A stretch of 64,000 nt of DNA from positions 558,001 through 622,000 of the forward strand of contig NZ_QUOU01000001.1 in assembly GCF_003390335.1 (NCBI RefSeq), given 5' to 3'. The DNA comes from Thalassotalea euphylliae. Its GTDB lineage: Bacteria > Pseudomonadota > Gammaproteobacteria > Enterobacterales > Alteromonadaceae. The position numbers were made by a program, and so were the translations under genes. The number at the start of each line of letters is the position of its first letter. Within the stretch, counting starts at the first letter, position 1. The notes below the pieces were generated by a model. That model was not told where the DNA came from. It was given only the letters and a program-made list of their open reading frames with translations, and did no database searches. Positions 17,116 through 26,149 of the stretch are shown one piece after another.

Positions 17116-18087
17116 TTAAGTGAGCGTTTGTGATGCCGCCCAACTTAACACGTAGTAGCTGATAACGAGTACAACAAGTAGCGTATTGATACGGCCAATA
17201 AATTGATAACTTTGCGCCACGGCGTTGCGATCAGGCGCTCTGCCTTTGCTATTGAACTCAGTACGTCTGAGCTTTTTGCCATCGTACATCGCGACACCGG
17301 CAAGCTTAATGTTTAATGCGATTGCGAAAAACTGGATCAGCGCATCGTTGTTCAATTGGAAAAATTTTGGCAAGGTCAAGCGCCACAACAAGGTTGATTG
17401 CTGGCCAAAAGACAGCAGTAGACCCGCCAGCAAAAAGAGTCGACTAGGTAACCAGGTAAGCACTTGCGACAGCGCATTGGCAAAGCCGCCAAATGTAGCC
17501 ATGTTAGGGCGCTTGGGATTCCACGCGTAATGCATTTCGAGCAACAAACGATAGCTGACGGCGGCAAGCGGACCAGCGACCAGATAAATCAGTATCACGC
17601 TCACGGTTAACTGCATGTGCTTGACGATGAGCACTTCAATGGTGGCTTTTGACAACCCCATAGCAGACAGTTGTTCAGTTTCCCTTAACACCAGCGGTTT
17701 GAGCGTTTGCTTGGCCTTGTAATTGTCGCCAGTGCTGAGCGCTTTAATAATTTTTTTAGCTGTTGGTACTAAGGTGAGTGAGCCCAATGCGAAATAGAGG
17801 AGTAGCGCTTGCCAAAGGTGTGGTACAGCGACGAAATCGGCAAACAACCAGAGAATAACGAACAAAGGCGTAAAGGTAACAACAACGGCAACAAAGCCAG
17901 AAATGCTTTGCTGGCTTTGTCCGTTTTCCACTTTGTTCACTTTGTTGGCAAGTTGATAGCAAAAGAATTGAAAAAACTGCCATGGATTGTGCGCCGCAAT
18001 GGTTTGCAGCACACGCTTAACTAACAAAACCGCCAATAGTAAAAAAAGGCTTTCAAATGGTGGCGGCAGTGCAGTCAACCAAGTCAT
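17116..18087 (-). CDS. CobD/CbiB-like integral membrane protein
   Basis: This 323-residue protein has several hydrophobic helices and family features of CobD/CbiB adenosylcobinamide-phosphate synthases (VLLVKRVLQTIAAHNPWQ, LSRDNY-type 'LSTGDN', TIEVLIVKHMQL, YRLLLEMHYAWNPKRPNMATFGGFA). CbiB links aminopropanol to cobyric acid, but no other cobalamin gene is nearby, and the coupling to mtnN (TAATG overlap) is a conserved arrangement in Vibrio/Alteromonas-type bacteria where the role is unproven. I treat it as a CbiB-like protein of uncertain activity. It may act in cobalamin salvage or have diverged. Confidence 0.75.
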   Translation of the reverse strand: MTWLTALPPPFESLFLLLAVLLVKRVLQTIAAHNPWQFFQFFCYQLANKVNKVENGQSQQSISGFVAVVVTFTPLFVILWLFADFVAVPHLWQALLLYFALGSLTLVPTAKKIIKALSTGDNYKAKQTLKPLVLRETEQLSAMGLSKATIEVLIVKHMQLTVSVILIYLVAGPLAAVSYRLLLEMHYAWNPKRPNMATFGGFANALSQVLTWLPSRLFLLAGLLLSFGQQSTLLWRLTLPKFFQLNNDALIQFFAIALNIKLAGVAMYDGKKLRRTEFNSKGRAPDRNAVAQSYQFIGRINTLLVVLVISYYVLSWAASQTLT

Positions 18088-18797
18088 TAGTTCAAGCTTT
18101 CGCCTTCTAATGAGTTGATCATATTCACCACTAGCTCGGAAGAGTTCACCGACGCGGTTTCTAGGTAGGCTTCAAAGGATGTTGGTGATTCTTTACCAGC
18201 AATATCAGACATCGAGCGAATCACGACAAATGGAACGCCAAATTGATGACATGTTTGCGCAATGGCTGCCCCTTCCATCTCCACTGCCGCCATCGATGGG
18301 AAGTTTGCGCGCGCTTTGGCAATATCTTCGTCAGCCGTCATAAAGGTATCACCTGTGGTGATCAGGCCAACCAATGTATTGATGTTCTCAAGCTGTTCAA
18401 TACCGGCTTTGGCGGCATCAACCAGTTTAGGGTGTGGAATGTAAGCAGCAGGATTGGCAGGTAACTGGCCAATCTCGTAGCCAAACGCTGTGACGTTTAC
18501 ATCGTGGTAGCGTACCTCTGAGCTGACAACGATATCACCCACTTTGAGCGACTGTTCAAAACCGCCTGCAGAGCCGGTATTAACGACGTAGTCAGGGGCA
18601 AATTTGTCAATTAACAATACGGTGGCAAGTGCCGCGGCTACTTTACCGATACCCGATTGAACAATAACCACGTCACGACCATTTAATTGGCCTTCGTGAA
18701 ATTCAAAACCACCATGGTTCGTGGTGGTTGGATTGGTAAGCGCTGCTTTTAAAATTGCAACCTCTGGCTCCATGGCGCCAATAATACCTGCTTTCAT
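18087..18797 (-). CDS. mtnN: 5'-methylthioadenosine/S-adenosylhomocysteine nucleosidase
   Basis: This 236-residue protein is MtnN (Pfs). It has the N-terminus KAGIIGAMEPEVAILK, VVNTGSAGGFEQSLKVGDIVVS, AVEMEGAAIAQ and RSMSDIAGKES, carrying the catalytic Glu and Asp of the family. It hydrolyses MTA, SAH and 5'-deoxyadenosine to adenine plus the ribose derivative in the cytoplasm, feeding methionine salvage and, through SRH, AI-2 formation. The gene overlaps the CbiB-like gene downstream by one base. The start is the ATG at 18797. Confidence 0.95.
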   Translation of the reverse strand: MKAGIIGAMEPEVAILKAALTNPTTTNHGGFEFHEGQLNGRDVVIVQSGIGKVAAALATVLLIDKFAPDYVVNTGSAGGFEQSLKVGDIVVSSEVRYHDVNVTAFGYEIGQLPANPAAYIPHPKLVDAAKAGIEQLENINTLVGLITTGDTFMTADEDIAKARANFPSMAAVEMEGAAIAQTCHQFGVPFVVIRSMSDIAGKESPTSFEAYLETASVNSSELVVNMINSLEGESLN

Positions 18798-18845
18798 TGG
18801 AAATCTCGGTTAATAATAGTTAGCGCGATTATACGCCATTGAATA

Positions 18846-19379
18846 TTAACAGCCAGTGGTAACTGTGCCGATGCGTGGCTCAGCACCAGTTTTCGGGTTG
18901 AAATAATAAGCGTAGCAAGCATCCGCTAATCGATAACCACGCTGCCAGATAAGCATTAAGCCATTGCTGTTAGCTGGGCTCGGTGTGAAATCCAGGTTAG
19001 GCGCGTTGTTCTGATTACCGACACCGCAGAGATCGTTGAGTGTGCACTCAGCATTGGCGCTTGTGAACGAAATATCTTGGCCAACATTGATCAAGAAGCG
19101 CCACGCGTTATTCCAATGACCGCTGGCAAAACCTTGGTCGACTGTAACAGTATTGCCATCAACGGTAATACTGCCATCGTCAATGTTATCAATACGCGCT
19201 TTGGCGGCAACTAAGGTTGAACTTGATGCAATAGCACCGGCAACCCCTTCAATGACTGCGGTGCGACTATCCGAGGTTAAATTGATAAACCTTGGCGCAG
19301 CTACCGCGGAAAGAATGCCGAGAATAACAATAACCACCACTAACTCAATCAAGGTGAAGCCTTTTTGCTGAGATTTCAT
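18846..19379 (-). CDS. Type IV pilin-like protein (MSHA family), paralogue of 50730-51275
   Basis: This 177-residue protein carries a short leader MKSQQKG and the prepilin cleavage site G|FTLIE, then the conserved hydrophobic alpha-helix (LVVVIVILGILSAVAAPRF). The first 33 mature residues are identical to those of the pilin gene at 50730-51275. The globular part has two Cys pairs (ECTLNDLCGVG; DACYAYY with the C-terminal TTGC). Such pilins are assembled by type IV pilus or type II secretion-like machines; no assembly gene lies in this window. It could be a major or minor MSHA-like pilin. Confidence 0.88.
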   Translation of the reverse strand: MKSQQKGFTLIELVVVIVILGILSAVAAPRFINLTSDSRTAVIEGVAGAIASSSTLVAAKARIDNIDDGSITVDGNTVTVDQGFASGHWNNAWRFLINVGQDISFTSANAECTLNDLCGVGNQNNAPNLDFTPSPANSNGLMLIWQRGYRLADACYAYYFNPKTGAEPRIGTVTTGC

Positions 19380-19483
19380 AAACTAATCCTGTACTACTTG
19401 TTGTAAAAAAGATGTTATCAGCATCAAAGGGGCAGTGGCAATTCGTAAAGCCAGTAAAATCAGTAAAATAAGATGAAATAAAG

Positions 19484-19518
19484 CGATTTGGAGCCAGTGA
19501 AAAACTCGCTCCAAATCG
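19484..19518 (-). terminator. Hairpin terminator after the DUF2726 gene
   Basis: An 11-bp stem (CGATTTGGAGC / GCTCCAAATCG) lies just downstream of the DUF2726 gene stop. On the minus strand it is followed by CTTTATTT, a broken T-run. Confidence 0.65.
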
Positions 19519-19539
19519 TTTGGTATTTAGATGCTAAGG

Positions 19540-20214
19540 TTAGTGAGGCATAGCTGGCATAGGAGAGCCAGCCAGCGCGCCTTGGTTTGCCATTTGTTTG
19601 GCGGCGTGTGCGGTAATCGCACCAGTATTCATATCGCTAGATTCAACTGTGCCAGTGCTTTTAGGGCGGGCTCTAACCATAGGTGCCGGAATAACACGGC
19701 CTTTGATTTTAGGCGTAGTTTTTACGTTGCGACCCAGTATTTTACTGCCTAAACATGCGCGAATTTCTTCAACAGTGTAGTTTGGCTTCACTTTAATACG
19801 CACGTGAGGGATCGATGCTGCTTCTAGCGCGCCGCCAACAAACCAGTCTTTTTTGACTTTGTAGCCTTTGCCATTGGTATCGACCAAGTCAACGGCACCT
19901 AATAACTTCATGGTACTGCGCTGACAGATGACAAAATCTAAGTACTTGCTGTTTGCGCTTTTTAACGCGCTTTGGGTGGCTTTTTTGGAAACGCCGCGAC
20001 GAATATTGACAATATCAGCCAAGGCAACGCGATTAAGCACTCGGTATTCTGGCCCTAGCGCACTCTCCACTAAATTGAGAAAATTCTTTTCTGCTGCGGT
20101 GTAAACAGCTGGCTTGCTGTCAAAGGGAAATGGAAAACTGTTATCAGTTAAACGGCTTGCCAATACGGCGACAATTGCGATCAAACTGATCAGTGCAAAA
20201 AGGATAAGCTCCAT
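19540..20214 (-). CDS. DUF2726 protein with N-terminal membrane anchor
   Basis: This 224-residue protein has one N-terminal transmembrane helix (ELILFALISLIAIVAVLAS) and a DUF2726 domain (about 40-160), an endonuclease-like fold; the core includes FLNLVESALGPEYRVLNRVALADIV and KYLDFVICQRSTMKLLGAVDLVD. DUF2726 proteins are distant relatives of restriction-endonuclease folds, though their activity is unproven. I set the start at 20214 because GGAG lies six bases before this ATG; longer frames begin at TTG 20226. The C-terminus is proline- and alanine-rich and probably disordered. Confidence 0.75.
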   Translation of the reverse strand: MELILFALISLIAIVAVLASRLTDNSFPFPFDSKPAVYTAAEKNFLNLVESALGPEYRVLNRVALADIVNIRRGVSKKATQSALKSANSKYLDFVICQRSTMKLLGAVDLVDTNGKGYKVKKDWFVGGALEAASIPHVRIKVKPNYTVEEIRACLGSKILGRNVKTTPKIKGRVIPAPMVRARPKSTGTVESSDMNTGAITAHAAKQMANQGALAGSPMPAMPH

Positions 20215-20320
20215 AAACATCTCCAACGATTCAAATTCTTGACGGGTTACCGATATAACCTGTTAAAGCAGAATGTGTGCCAGAGATCTGAAATAACCTC
20301 AGCTTTAAATAATTAATGTG

Positions 20321-20426
20321 CTTCTAGCGGCTCTTTTTCCTGCTATCAGCGTTGAATTTACTTGCAATAGGCCAGCTATTGACGCGCAAATTCGCCTTGA
20401 TATCAGAAAAAATTTCTCGCTAGAAG
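20321..20426. repeat. Inverted repeat with nested arms in the DUF2726-dUTPase gap
   Basis: CTTCTAGCG at 20321-20329 and CGCTAGAAG at 20418-20426 are perfect inverted arms about 90 bases apart. Between and beyond them GCGTTGAATTT (20349-20359) and AAAATTCAGCG (20434-20444) form a second, imperfect pair. The whole 300-base gap has no open frame with a ribosome-binding site. It could be a miniature inverted-repeat element or a structured RNA; I cannot decide. Confidence 0.35.
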
Positions 20427-20524
20427 TAGCTATAAAATTCAGCGTATGAATTTATTAATGAGCCACTATTTCTTATTTAAACCTGAGGTTAAATAGAGCG
20501 TATTCGTGTTTAAAAGTTTAGGTG

Positions 20525-21154
20525 CTAGCTTGGGTAATTGGCGGCTAGCGCATCGTACACTTGCTGCTGGAAGTCATTGGCGCTTGTATCAAGCTTAGCG
20601 ACCACGTCTGCCAATACTTCGTTATCTTCTTTACCGTGCCATACTTTGATGTAAGTACCTTCTTTGTAGCCGTAATCTTGGCGGAAAAAGTTCAGTGTGT
20701 TTTTACCAACGTATTGACGAAACAGTTCATCTAAATCCATATGCATTAATCGCATACAGTCAGCAAATGCTTGCGCGTTGAACTCACGGTTACTAACGGC
20801 AGCCGATGCCAGCTGCTCTAGCGCTAATTTGAAGTCGGTTTCATCGCTGGTGTGTGCCAGTTCATCGGTAAGCGTGGTCGCAATGTCATCAACACTTGCG
20901 CCCGTCATTAAGCGCAGGCTTAAACCAAAGTGGAAAATGTCGACCAATTCCAGCTGTACTTGAGGCACGTCAATTTCTTGGTGCTTCCACCATTTCCAGC
21001 CGTGGTGATCCAGCATTTCCGCACACTCAACCCAGATGGCGCGATACCACTCGTAACCATTCTCGCGCCAAGTGTCACTGACTCGGCTATTCATTGCATC
21101 TTGCATCGCCAACATTTGGCTAATTTGTGTCGTGGCGACAGTTTGTGTGCTCAT
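20525..21154 (-). CDS. Dimeric all-alpha dUTP diphosphatase (MazG-fold)
   Basis: This 209-residue protein resembles the dimeric dUTPase family of all-alpha NTP pyrophosphohydrolases: YRAIWVECAEMLDHHGWKWWKHQ and ELVDIFHFGLSL provide the E-x-x-E and E-x-x-D metal-binding motifs. It would hydrolyse dUTP (and dUDP) to dUMP, keeping uracil out of DNA. This enzyme type replaces or adds to the trimeric Dut of E. coli in many marine gammaproteobacteria. The gene appears monocistronic. Confidence 0.82.
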   Translation of the reverse strand: MSTQTVATTQISQMLAMQDAMNSRVSDTWRENGYEWYRAIWVECAEMLDHHGWKWWKHQEIDVPQVQLELVDIFHFGLSLRLMTGASVDDIATTLTDELAHTSDETDFKLALEQLASAAVSNREFNAQAFADCMRLMHMDLDELFRQYVGKNTLNFFRQDYGYKEGTYIKVWHGKEDNEVLADVVAKLDTSANDFQQQVYDALAANYPS

Positions 21155-21250
21155 TCTTTACTCTTTTTCACTGGGATGGAAATCAAAGGCTATAGTTTGC
21201 CTAACGGCTTTAGGCCATGCAAGCAATCCGTTTGGGATTGCCCAAAAACA

Positions 21251-21277
21251 AAGCCAGACATTGCGTCTGGCTTTTTT
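21251..21277 (-). terminator. Terminator after the DUF885 gene
   Basis: AAGCCAGAC / GTCTGG.. stem with ATTGC loop and flanking A and T tracts, so it could act on both strands. It lies between the DUF885 stop (21301) and the dUTPase gene. Confidence 0.8.
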
Positions 21278-21300
21278 AGTTTTATATTGGTTTCGCGTCG

Positions 21301-23118
21301 TTAAGTGCTTTCGATATATTGCTCAATTAGGCGTTCGAGGATGTCTAACGGTACCGCACCATTTTTCAGAACGACATCGTGGAAATCGCGCAGATCAAAG
21401 CGCTCACCTAGCACTTCCTTAGCACGCTCGCGCAGTTCGAGAATTTTCATCATCCCCACTTTGTACGCCGTCGCTTGACCTGGCATGACAATATAACGCT
21501 CGATTTCTGAGACTACATCAGATTGCGCCATTCCCGTGTTCGCTTTCATGTAATCGATGGCATGTTCACGTGTCCAACGCTTAGCGTGAATACCTGTATC
21601 AACGACTAAGCGAACAGCGCGGAACAACTCCGCCTGTAGGCGACCAATATTGTCGAATGGATTTTCTTGGAAGCCGAGCTCCCACGCCAATTGCTCGGTG
21701 TAAAGTGCCCAACCTTCGGTATATGCCGTAAAGGGGGAAATTTTACGAATAAAAGGTAGGCCCTCTAGCTCCATTGAAATGGCGATTTGGAAATGGTGGC
21801 CCGGAATACCCTCGTGATATGCCAAGGTGCGCATACCGTATTTGGGCGTTGCTTTGATATCGTAAAGGTTGGCAAAAAAGCGACCTGGGCGAGAGCCGTC
21901 TATCGCCGGTTGTTGATAATAAGCACCCGGCGATGTTTTTTCTTTAAATTCAGGAATGCGTACCACTTCCATGCCCGCTTTTGGGCGAATGCGAAATGCA
22001 TCGTCGAGACCCATTTCAATTTCATCGAGGATTTTTTGGTAGTCGATAAGAATTTGTGCGCGGCCTTCGTCGCTGTCTTCATAGTAAAAGCGTTCGTCAG
22101 CAGCAAGAGCTTCGATAGCGGTGCTAAACCCTTGCGCAGTGTCAAAACCTTCTTGCGTTAAGATAGCGAGAATTTCATCTTGAATGCGCGCCACTTCAGC
22201 TAAACCAATTTGGTGAATCTCGTCAGCGGTGTAGTCTGTTGTGGTGAAGAATTTAAGCGCGGATTGGTAAGCTTTGTCACCATTGGGTAGTCGCCAAAAA
22301 CCATCGTCAGTGCCCGTTTGTGGCTTGATACGCTCAAAGTATTCAATAAACAGATCATAGGCAGGGTAAACGTAGTCGTTAATATTGCTCTCTGCACTTG
22401 CCAAGAGTCGAGACTTATCTTGTGCGCTAACGTCTTGCGCTTCATCGAGTTTACTTGTTAACGAGGTATAAAGAATGTTCTCTTGCGCGGGTGTGGCAAC
22501 AAACGCCTTCATTTCGTCAAGTACGCGATCGACGACAAAGCGCGGCGGTAAAATCCCTTTTTCTGTACGCAGTTGGATGCCTGCCAGACTCTGTGCGAAC
22601 TTGACGCGAACTGCTTCCAGCCTTGCGAGGTAATTTTCTGCATCTTCAACCGTGTGAACTTGGTGTTGCGCTTCCATAAAGCTTGGGTAGCCATTTTGCA
22701 CACCGAATAATTGGTTTACTGGGTAGTTGTGATAACGAAACTGCTCTGATTCTTCACCAAACTCCAGCAAGTATAGGGTGATTTCCTTTGATAACTTGTC
22801 ACTCTCAGAAAGGCTGCTATCGTCATAGCTGAGTAAAACCCGTTTGATCTCAGGGATTTTCTCATACAACTCATCGGCTCGGGCAGGGCTGTTGTCATCG
22901 AGCTTGGCGTTGTGATCTTTGATGCCTAGCGACTCTAAAAAGCCTAATGACGTTAGGGTTTCTGGGCTTTCAAAGGCAAATTGAATGAGGGTGCGATCGA
23001 GAAAGGCTCGAAAAATAAAGGGCTTTTCGGCTTTCCATTCGTGTGCAGCGAATGCGCCTGCAAGCACTAGCAGTACCAACAAGCCAAGTAGTAAACGTTT
23101 GAAGATAGTTTTTATCAT
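21301..23118 (-). CDS. DUF885-family metallopeptidase-like protein, membrane-anchored
   Basis: This 605-residue protein begins with a hydrophobic segment (LLLGLLVLLVLAGAFAAHEW), probably an uncleaved anchor or a Sec signal, and then a long alpha-helical DUF885 body. The motif HEGIPGHHFQ (about residue 428-437) is an HExxPGH variant of the zinc-peptidase signature, and FTAYTEGWALYTEQ supplies the downstream Glu. Family members are periplasmic or secreted proteins with proposed peptidase activity. The length is standard. It is monocistronic, divergent from the class II aldolase gene, and ends at the 21251-21277 terminator. Confidence 0.85.
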   Translation of the reverse strand: MIKTIFKRLLLGLLVLLVLAGAFAAHEWKAEKPFIFRAFLDRTLIQFAFESPETLTSLGFLESLGIKDHNAKLDDNSPARADELYEKIPEIKRVLLSYDDSSLSESDKLSKEITLYLLEFGEESEQFRYHNYPVNQLFGVQNGYPSFMEAQHQVHTVEDAENYLARLEAVRVKFAQSLAGIQLRTEKGILPPRFVVDRVLDEMKAFVATPAQENILYTSLTSKLDEAQDVSAQDKSRLLASAESNINDYVYPAYDLFIEYFERIKPQTGTDDGFWRLPNGDKAYQSALKFFTTTDYTADEIHQIGLAEVARIQDEILAILTQEGFDTAQGFSTAIEALAADERFYYEDSDEGRAQILIDYQKILDEIEMGLDDAFRIRPKAGMEVVRIPEFKEKTSPGAYYQQPAIDGSRPGRFFANLYDIKATPKYGMRTLAYHEGIPGHHFQIAISMELEGLPFIRKISPFTAYTEGWALYTEQLAWELGFQENPFDNIGRLQAELFRAVRLVVDTGIHAKRWTREHAIDYMKANTGMAQSDVVSEIERYIVMPGQATAYKVGMMKILELRERAKEVLGERFDLRDFHDVVLKNGAVPLDILERLIEQYIEST

Positions 23119-23359
23119 GATTAACTCTTATTGTTATTTTCCTGCTTAGACTAGCACTCTTGTTATGATAAATCAGCAACCCATTTTTTGAGCTAGAGAG
23201 GACGTTAACACCTTGTCAAACCTTGATTTATGCACCCTTGCTATCCTGAACGCTTATTCCCCATACTTATGGTTGGCTATTAATTAATATCATTGGTGTT
23301 TACTCCTCGGTTGTCTAGTATTTAGGTAATCTAAGACTGGTAAAAATAAGGGATCTGAG

Positions 23360-24175
23360 ATGACTGCACTTGCTAAGCCGACACAAGCCACGGTTAAAAA
23401 TTTGACGCGCGGTAGTGAGCAATTTGAAGTACCAAAACCGCCTGTATTTGATGATGTGATGGCGCAGCGTCAGTATGATAAGCAGCGTTTGGCTTCTGCG
23501 TTTCGCGTATTTGCCATGAAGGGATTTGACGAAGGGTTAGCAGGGCATATTACTGTGCGTGATGCGGTCGAGCCTGATTCCTTTTGGGTCAACCCACTTG
23601 CCGTGCACTTTTCGCAAATCAAAGCGTCAGATTTAGTGCGTGTCGATCACCAAGGCAACATTGTCGAAGGGCATCATCCAATCAATAATGCCGCTTTTGC
23701 TATTCACTCTCGTATTCACGAAGCGCGACCGGATGTCAATGCCGTTGCTCATGCCCACACCACTTATGGCCGCGCGTTTGCTTCGTTAGGCATTAAGCTT
23801 GAACCTATTTCTCAAGATGCTTGCATGTTTTACAACAATCACGGCTTGTTTAGCGAGTTTACCGGTGTTGTTGCTGTGGCTGAAGAAGGGGACTTGATTG
23901 CCAAGGCACTGGGACAAGGCTCGGGGGTTATTTTGCAAAATCACGGTTTACTCACTGTCGGTAAAAGTGTTGATGCCGCAGCTGCTAACTTTGTCATCAT
24001 GGATAGTTGCTGTCACAGCCAATTGCTCGCACAGGCGGCGGGCGAGTTGGCGCTAATACCAGAAGAGGTTGCGATACAGACACAAAAAATTAATGGCTCA
24101 GACTATGTGACTTGGGGGAATTACCAGCCTATGTATGCGCAAGTATTGGCACAGGACAATAGCTTTTTGGCGTAA
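23360..24175 (+). CDS. Class II aldolase/adducin-family protein
   Basis: This 271-residue protein has the class II aldolase domain (about residues 35-225). It contains the zinc-binding His pair in VAHAHTTYGRAFA, a third His in LQNHGLLTVG, and GLAGHITVRD. Fuculose-1-phosphate aldolase and adducin head domains share this fold, but the proteins of this subgroup, with an N-terminal 30-residue extension, usually lack a proven substrate. No sugar-phosphate genes adjoin, so the function is open. Confidence 0.85.
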   Translation: MTALAKPTQATVKNLTRGSEQFEVPKPPVFDDVMAQRQYDKQRLASAFRVFAMKGFDEGLAGHITVRDAVEPDSFWVNPLAVHFSQIKASDLVRVDHQGNIVEGHHPINNAAFAIHSRIHEARPDVNAVAHAHTTYGRAFASLGIKLEPISQDACMFYNNHGLFSEFTGVVAVAEEGDLIAKALGQGSGVILQNHGLLTVGKSVDAAAANFVIMDSCCHSQLLAQAAGELALIPEEVAIQTQKINGSDYVTWGNYQPMYAQVLAQDNSFLA

Positions 24176-24183
24176 CTGAGTTT

Positions 24184-24208
24184 TTTAAACTTGAGTCTCA
24201 AGCTTAAA
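24184..24208. terminator. Weak hairpin between convergent aldolase and diguanylate cyclase genes
   Basis: TTTAA-a-CTTGAG / CTCAAG-c-TTAAA forms a stem with interior mismatches preceded by a six-base T-run. It lies in the 38-base convergent gap. The stability is only moderate. Confidence 0.4.
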
Positions 24209-24213
24209 ACAGG

Positions 24214-25986
24214 TTATCGGCGGCTAGCGTCACGCTGGTCGTCGTGATATTCCACCACTTGATTTCTTCCGGCGTGTTTGGCGCTGTATAAGGCTATATC
24301 CGCACGGCTCACTAGCTGGTTAGGGCGTAGCTCTAATAACTGATCGCAGATGATAAAGCCGACACTGACCGTCACCACTTGCGGGTGGTTTTCTTTGGTG
24401 TACTCATGAGGGATCGCCAGTGATCGTATTTGATCACAAATGCGTTGTGCCGCCTGTTGGCAGTAATCATGGTCGGTATTGCTCAACATGACAATGAACT
24501 CTTCGCCGCCATAGCGCGCAATAATATCGCTGGGACGTTTGGTGATATCCGCTTCATTGAGCAAAGTCCCGATGCTCTTCAAACAAATGTCGCCCATTAA
24601 GTGACCGTAGTGATCATTGTATTGTTTAAAGTAATCAACATCGAACAAGATAATGGCGAGCGATTTTTCGTCTCGTAAGCAACGTTGCCACTCTAAATTC
24701 AACTGGTTATCGAATTGGCGTCGATTGTATAACCCCGTCAGGCTGTCAGTAGTGGCAAGGACAGCGAGTTCTTCATTGGCCGCAGATAATTCTTTTTGGA
24801 TTTTTTCTAAATCTGCGGTGCGCTCTTTAACCCTTTGTTCAAGCTCCGCATTGGTTTGTTCAATCTTGGCGCGGTGCTGGCGCTGTAAGCGAAAAATTAG
24901 CTTGAGTAACAAAGTCACCATGATCAAGGTGATACTAAACACCTGAATAAAGGTATTACGCGTTCGATAGTAAGGCGCTAATGCTTCTTCCACATTAATT
25001 TCGGTGGCAATACCAAATTGGAAGTTGTGATCCCATATCCAAGCGCCCATGACTGGCACGCCGCGATAATCGAGGTAGCCTTGGGTATTCACACCACTCT
25101 TACCCTGCGTAGCTTGCGCTGCCATCAGAGTTAATGGGCGCTGTTCATAGGGCAAAGCGGGTTGGTGATCTTGGGTAAGAACGCCGCCGGGATCTTTGAA
25201 TTGAATATTGAGCATGCCGCTTTCACTAGTGCCCAAAATATTTAAAGTGCGCAACTGATCGCCAAAGCGGCTTTCCGTTAATAGCTGGCCAGACTCATCA
25301 AAAGCATAGGTTTCACCGCTGTCACCAATGCGCCCTAAAGTGGTTACGCTGGAAAAGTATTTTTTCGGGTTGATACGCAGCGCTAATGCGGCGATGACTT
25401 CTTGCTCACGGTTGACTATCGGCGCAACGAGAAACATGGTTGTGTCTTGTTGAGGTTGTGAAGCCTTGCTGGTTTTCGTTGAAATATGGGCGCTTATCGG
25501 GGGAATAAATACTGTTTCACCAGCAAAAGCTTTGGCGAGCAGCGCCGGCTTTTGCTGCGCAATGAGATTAAGGGTACCTAAGCTAGCGTTGTCCATCGCC
25601 GCAATCGTCACCTTGTTAGGCGCGACAATAAAAAAGCCTTGATCGCCAAACTTGCGAATAATGGGAGAGATAAATGAGCGAAACGATTTTAATGCCTGGC
25701 TATCGGCAAGCGGCACCTTGTTGTTATGATCATCCAACATACGTTGTGTCAAGGCTGCCACACCGGTGTTCTCAGCGATACTGGACAGGGCAAAGCGGCG
25801 TTGCTCAACCAAAATATGATGGGCTTCTTGCACTGTCAGTAATAAGGTTTGCAAATTATCGCGAATTTGCTCAGTGGTCGAGGCTTTGATTTGCTGTAAT
25901 GCCACCACAGACAAAAGCACCACGGCACCCATAAAAGTGGTGATAAGGATAATAGCGCGGATGGTTTGTCGCTTAGATTGCTGCAC
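24214..25986 (-). CDS. Cache-domain diguanylate cyclase (GGDEF)
   Basis: This 590-residue inner-membrane protein has two transmembrane helices (about 10-30 and 345-365) enclosing a periplasmic Cache-type sensor domain. A coiled coil (about 370-415) and a GGDEF domain (about 420-580) follow. The active site reads RYGGEEF (GGEEF near residue 491), so c-di-GMP synthesis is expected. The RPSD five residues before the GGEEF is an intact inhibitory I-site. There is no EAL domain. The ligand of the Cache domain is unknown. Confidence 0.92.
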   Translation of the reverse strand: MQQSKRQTIRAIILITTFMGAVVLLSVVALQQIKASTTEQIRDNLQTLLLTVQEAHHILVEQRRFALSSIAENTGVAALTQRMLDDHNNKVPLADSQALKSFRSFISPIIRKFGDQGFFIVAPNKVTIAAMDNASLGTLNLIAQQKPALLAKAFAGETVFIPPISAHISTKTSKASQPQQDTTMFLVAPIVNREQEVIAALALRINPKKYFSSVTTLGRIGDSGETYAFDESGQLLTESRFGDQLRTLNILGTSESGMLNIQFKDPGGVLTQDHQPALPYEQRPLTLMAAQATQGKSGVNTQGYLDYRGVPVMGAWIWDHNFQFGIATEINVEEALAPYYRTRNTFIQVFSITLIMVTLLLKLIFRLQRQHRAKIEQTNAELEQRVKERTADLEKIQKELSAANEELAVLATTDSLTGLYNRRQFDNQLNLEWQRCLRDEKSLAIILFDVDYFKQYNDHYGHLMGDICLKSIGTLLNEADITKRPSDIIARYGGEEFIVMLSNTDHDYCQQAAQRICDQIRSLAIPHEYTKENHPQVVTVSVGFIICDQLLELRPNQLVSRADIALYSAKHAGRNQVVEYHDDQRDASRR

Positions 25987-26060
25987 GCATTACTTCTCTT
26001 GCCTCGATACGCGTCTCTACTATAGCACCTTTAACTGTTGATAACATGGTCAATGTGGGC

Positions 26061-26104
26061 AAAAAAAGGGCGCATGATATTGAGGTAAACCAATATCATG
26101 CGCC
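26061..26104 (-). terminator. Rho-independent terminator after gltBD
   Basis: A perfect 14-bp stem (GGCGCATGATATTG / CAATATCATGCGCC) with an 8-base loop; on the minus strand it is followed by a seven-base T-run. It ends the gltBD operon. Confidence 0.93.
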
Positions 26105-26149
26105 TGCTACTGTTGTTCGTAACTCGCGTTGTAAACTGAACGTCAGCGG

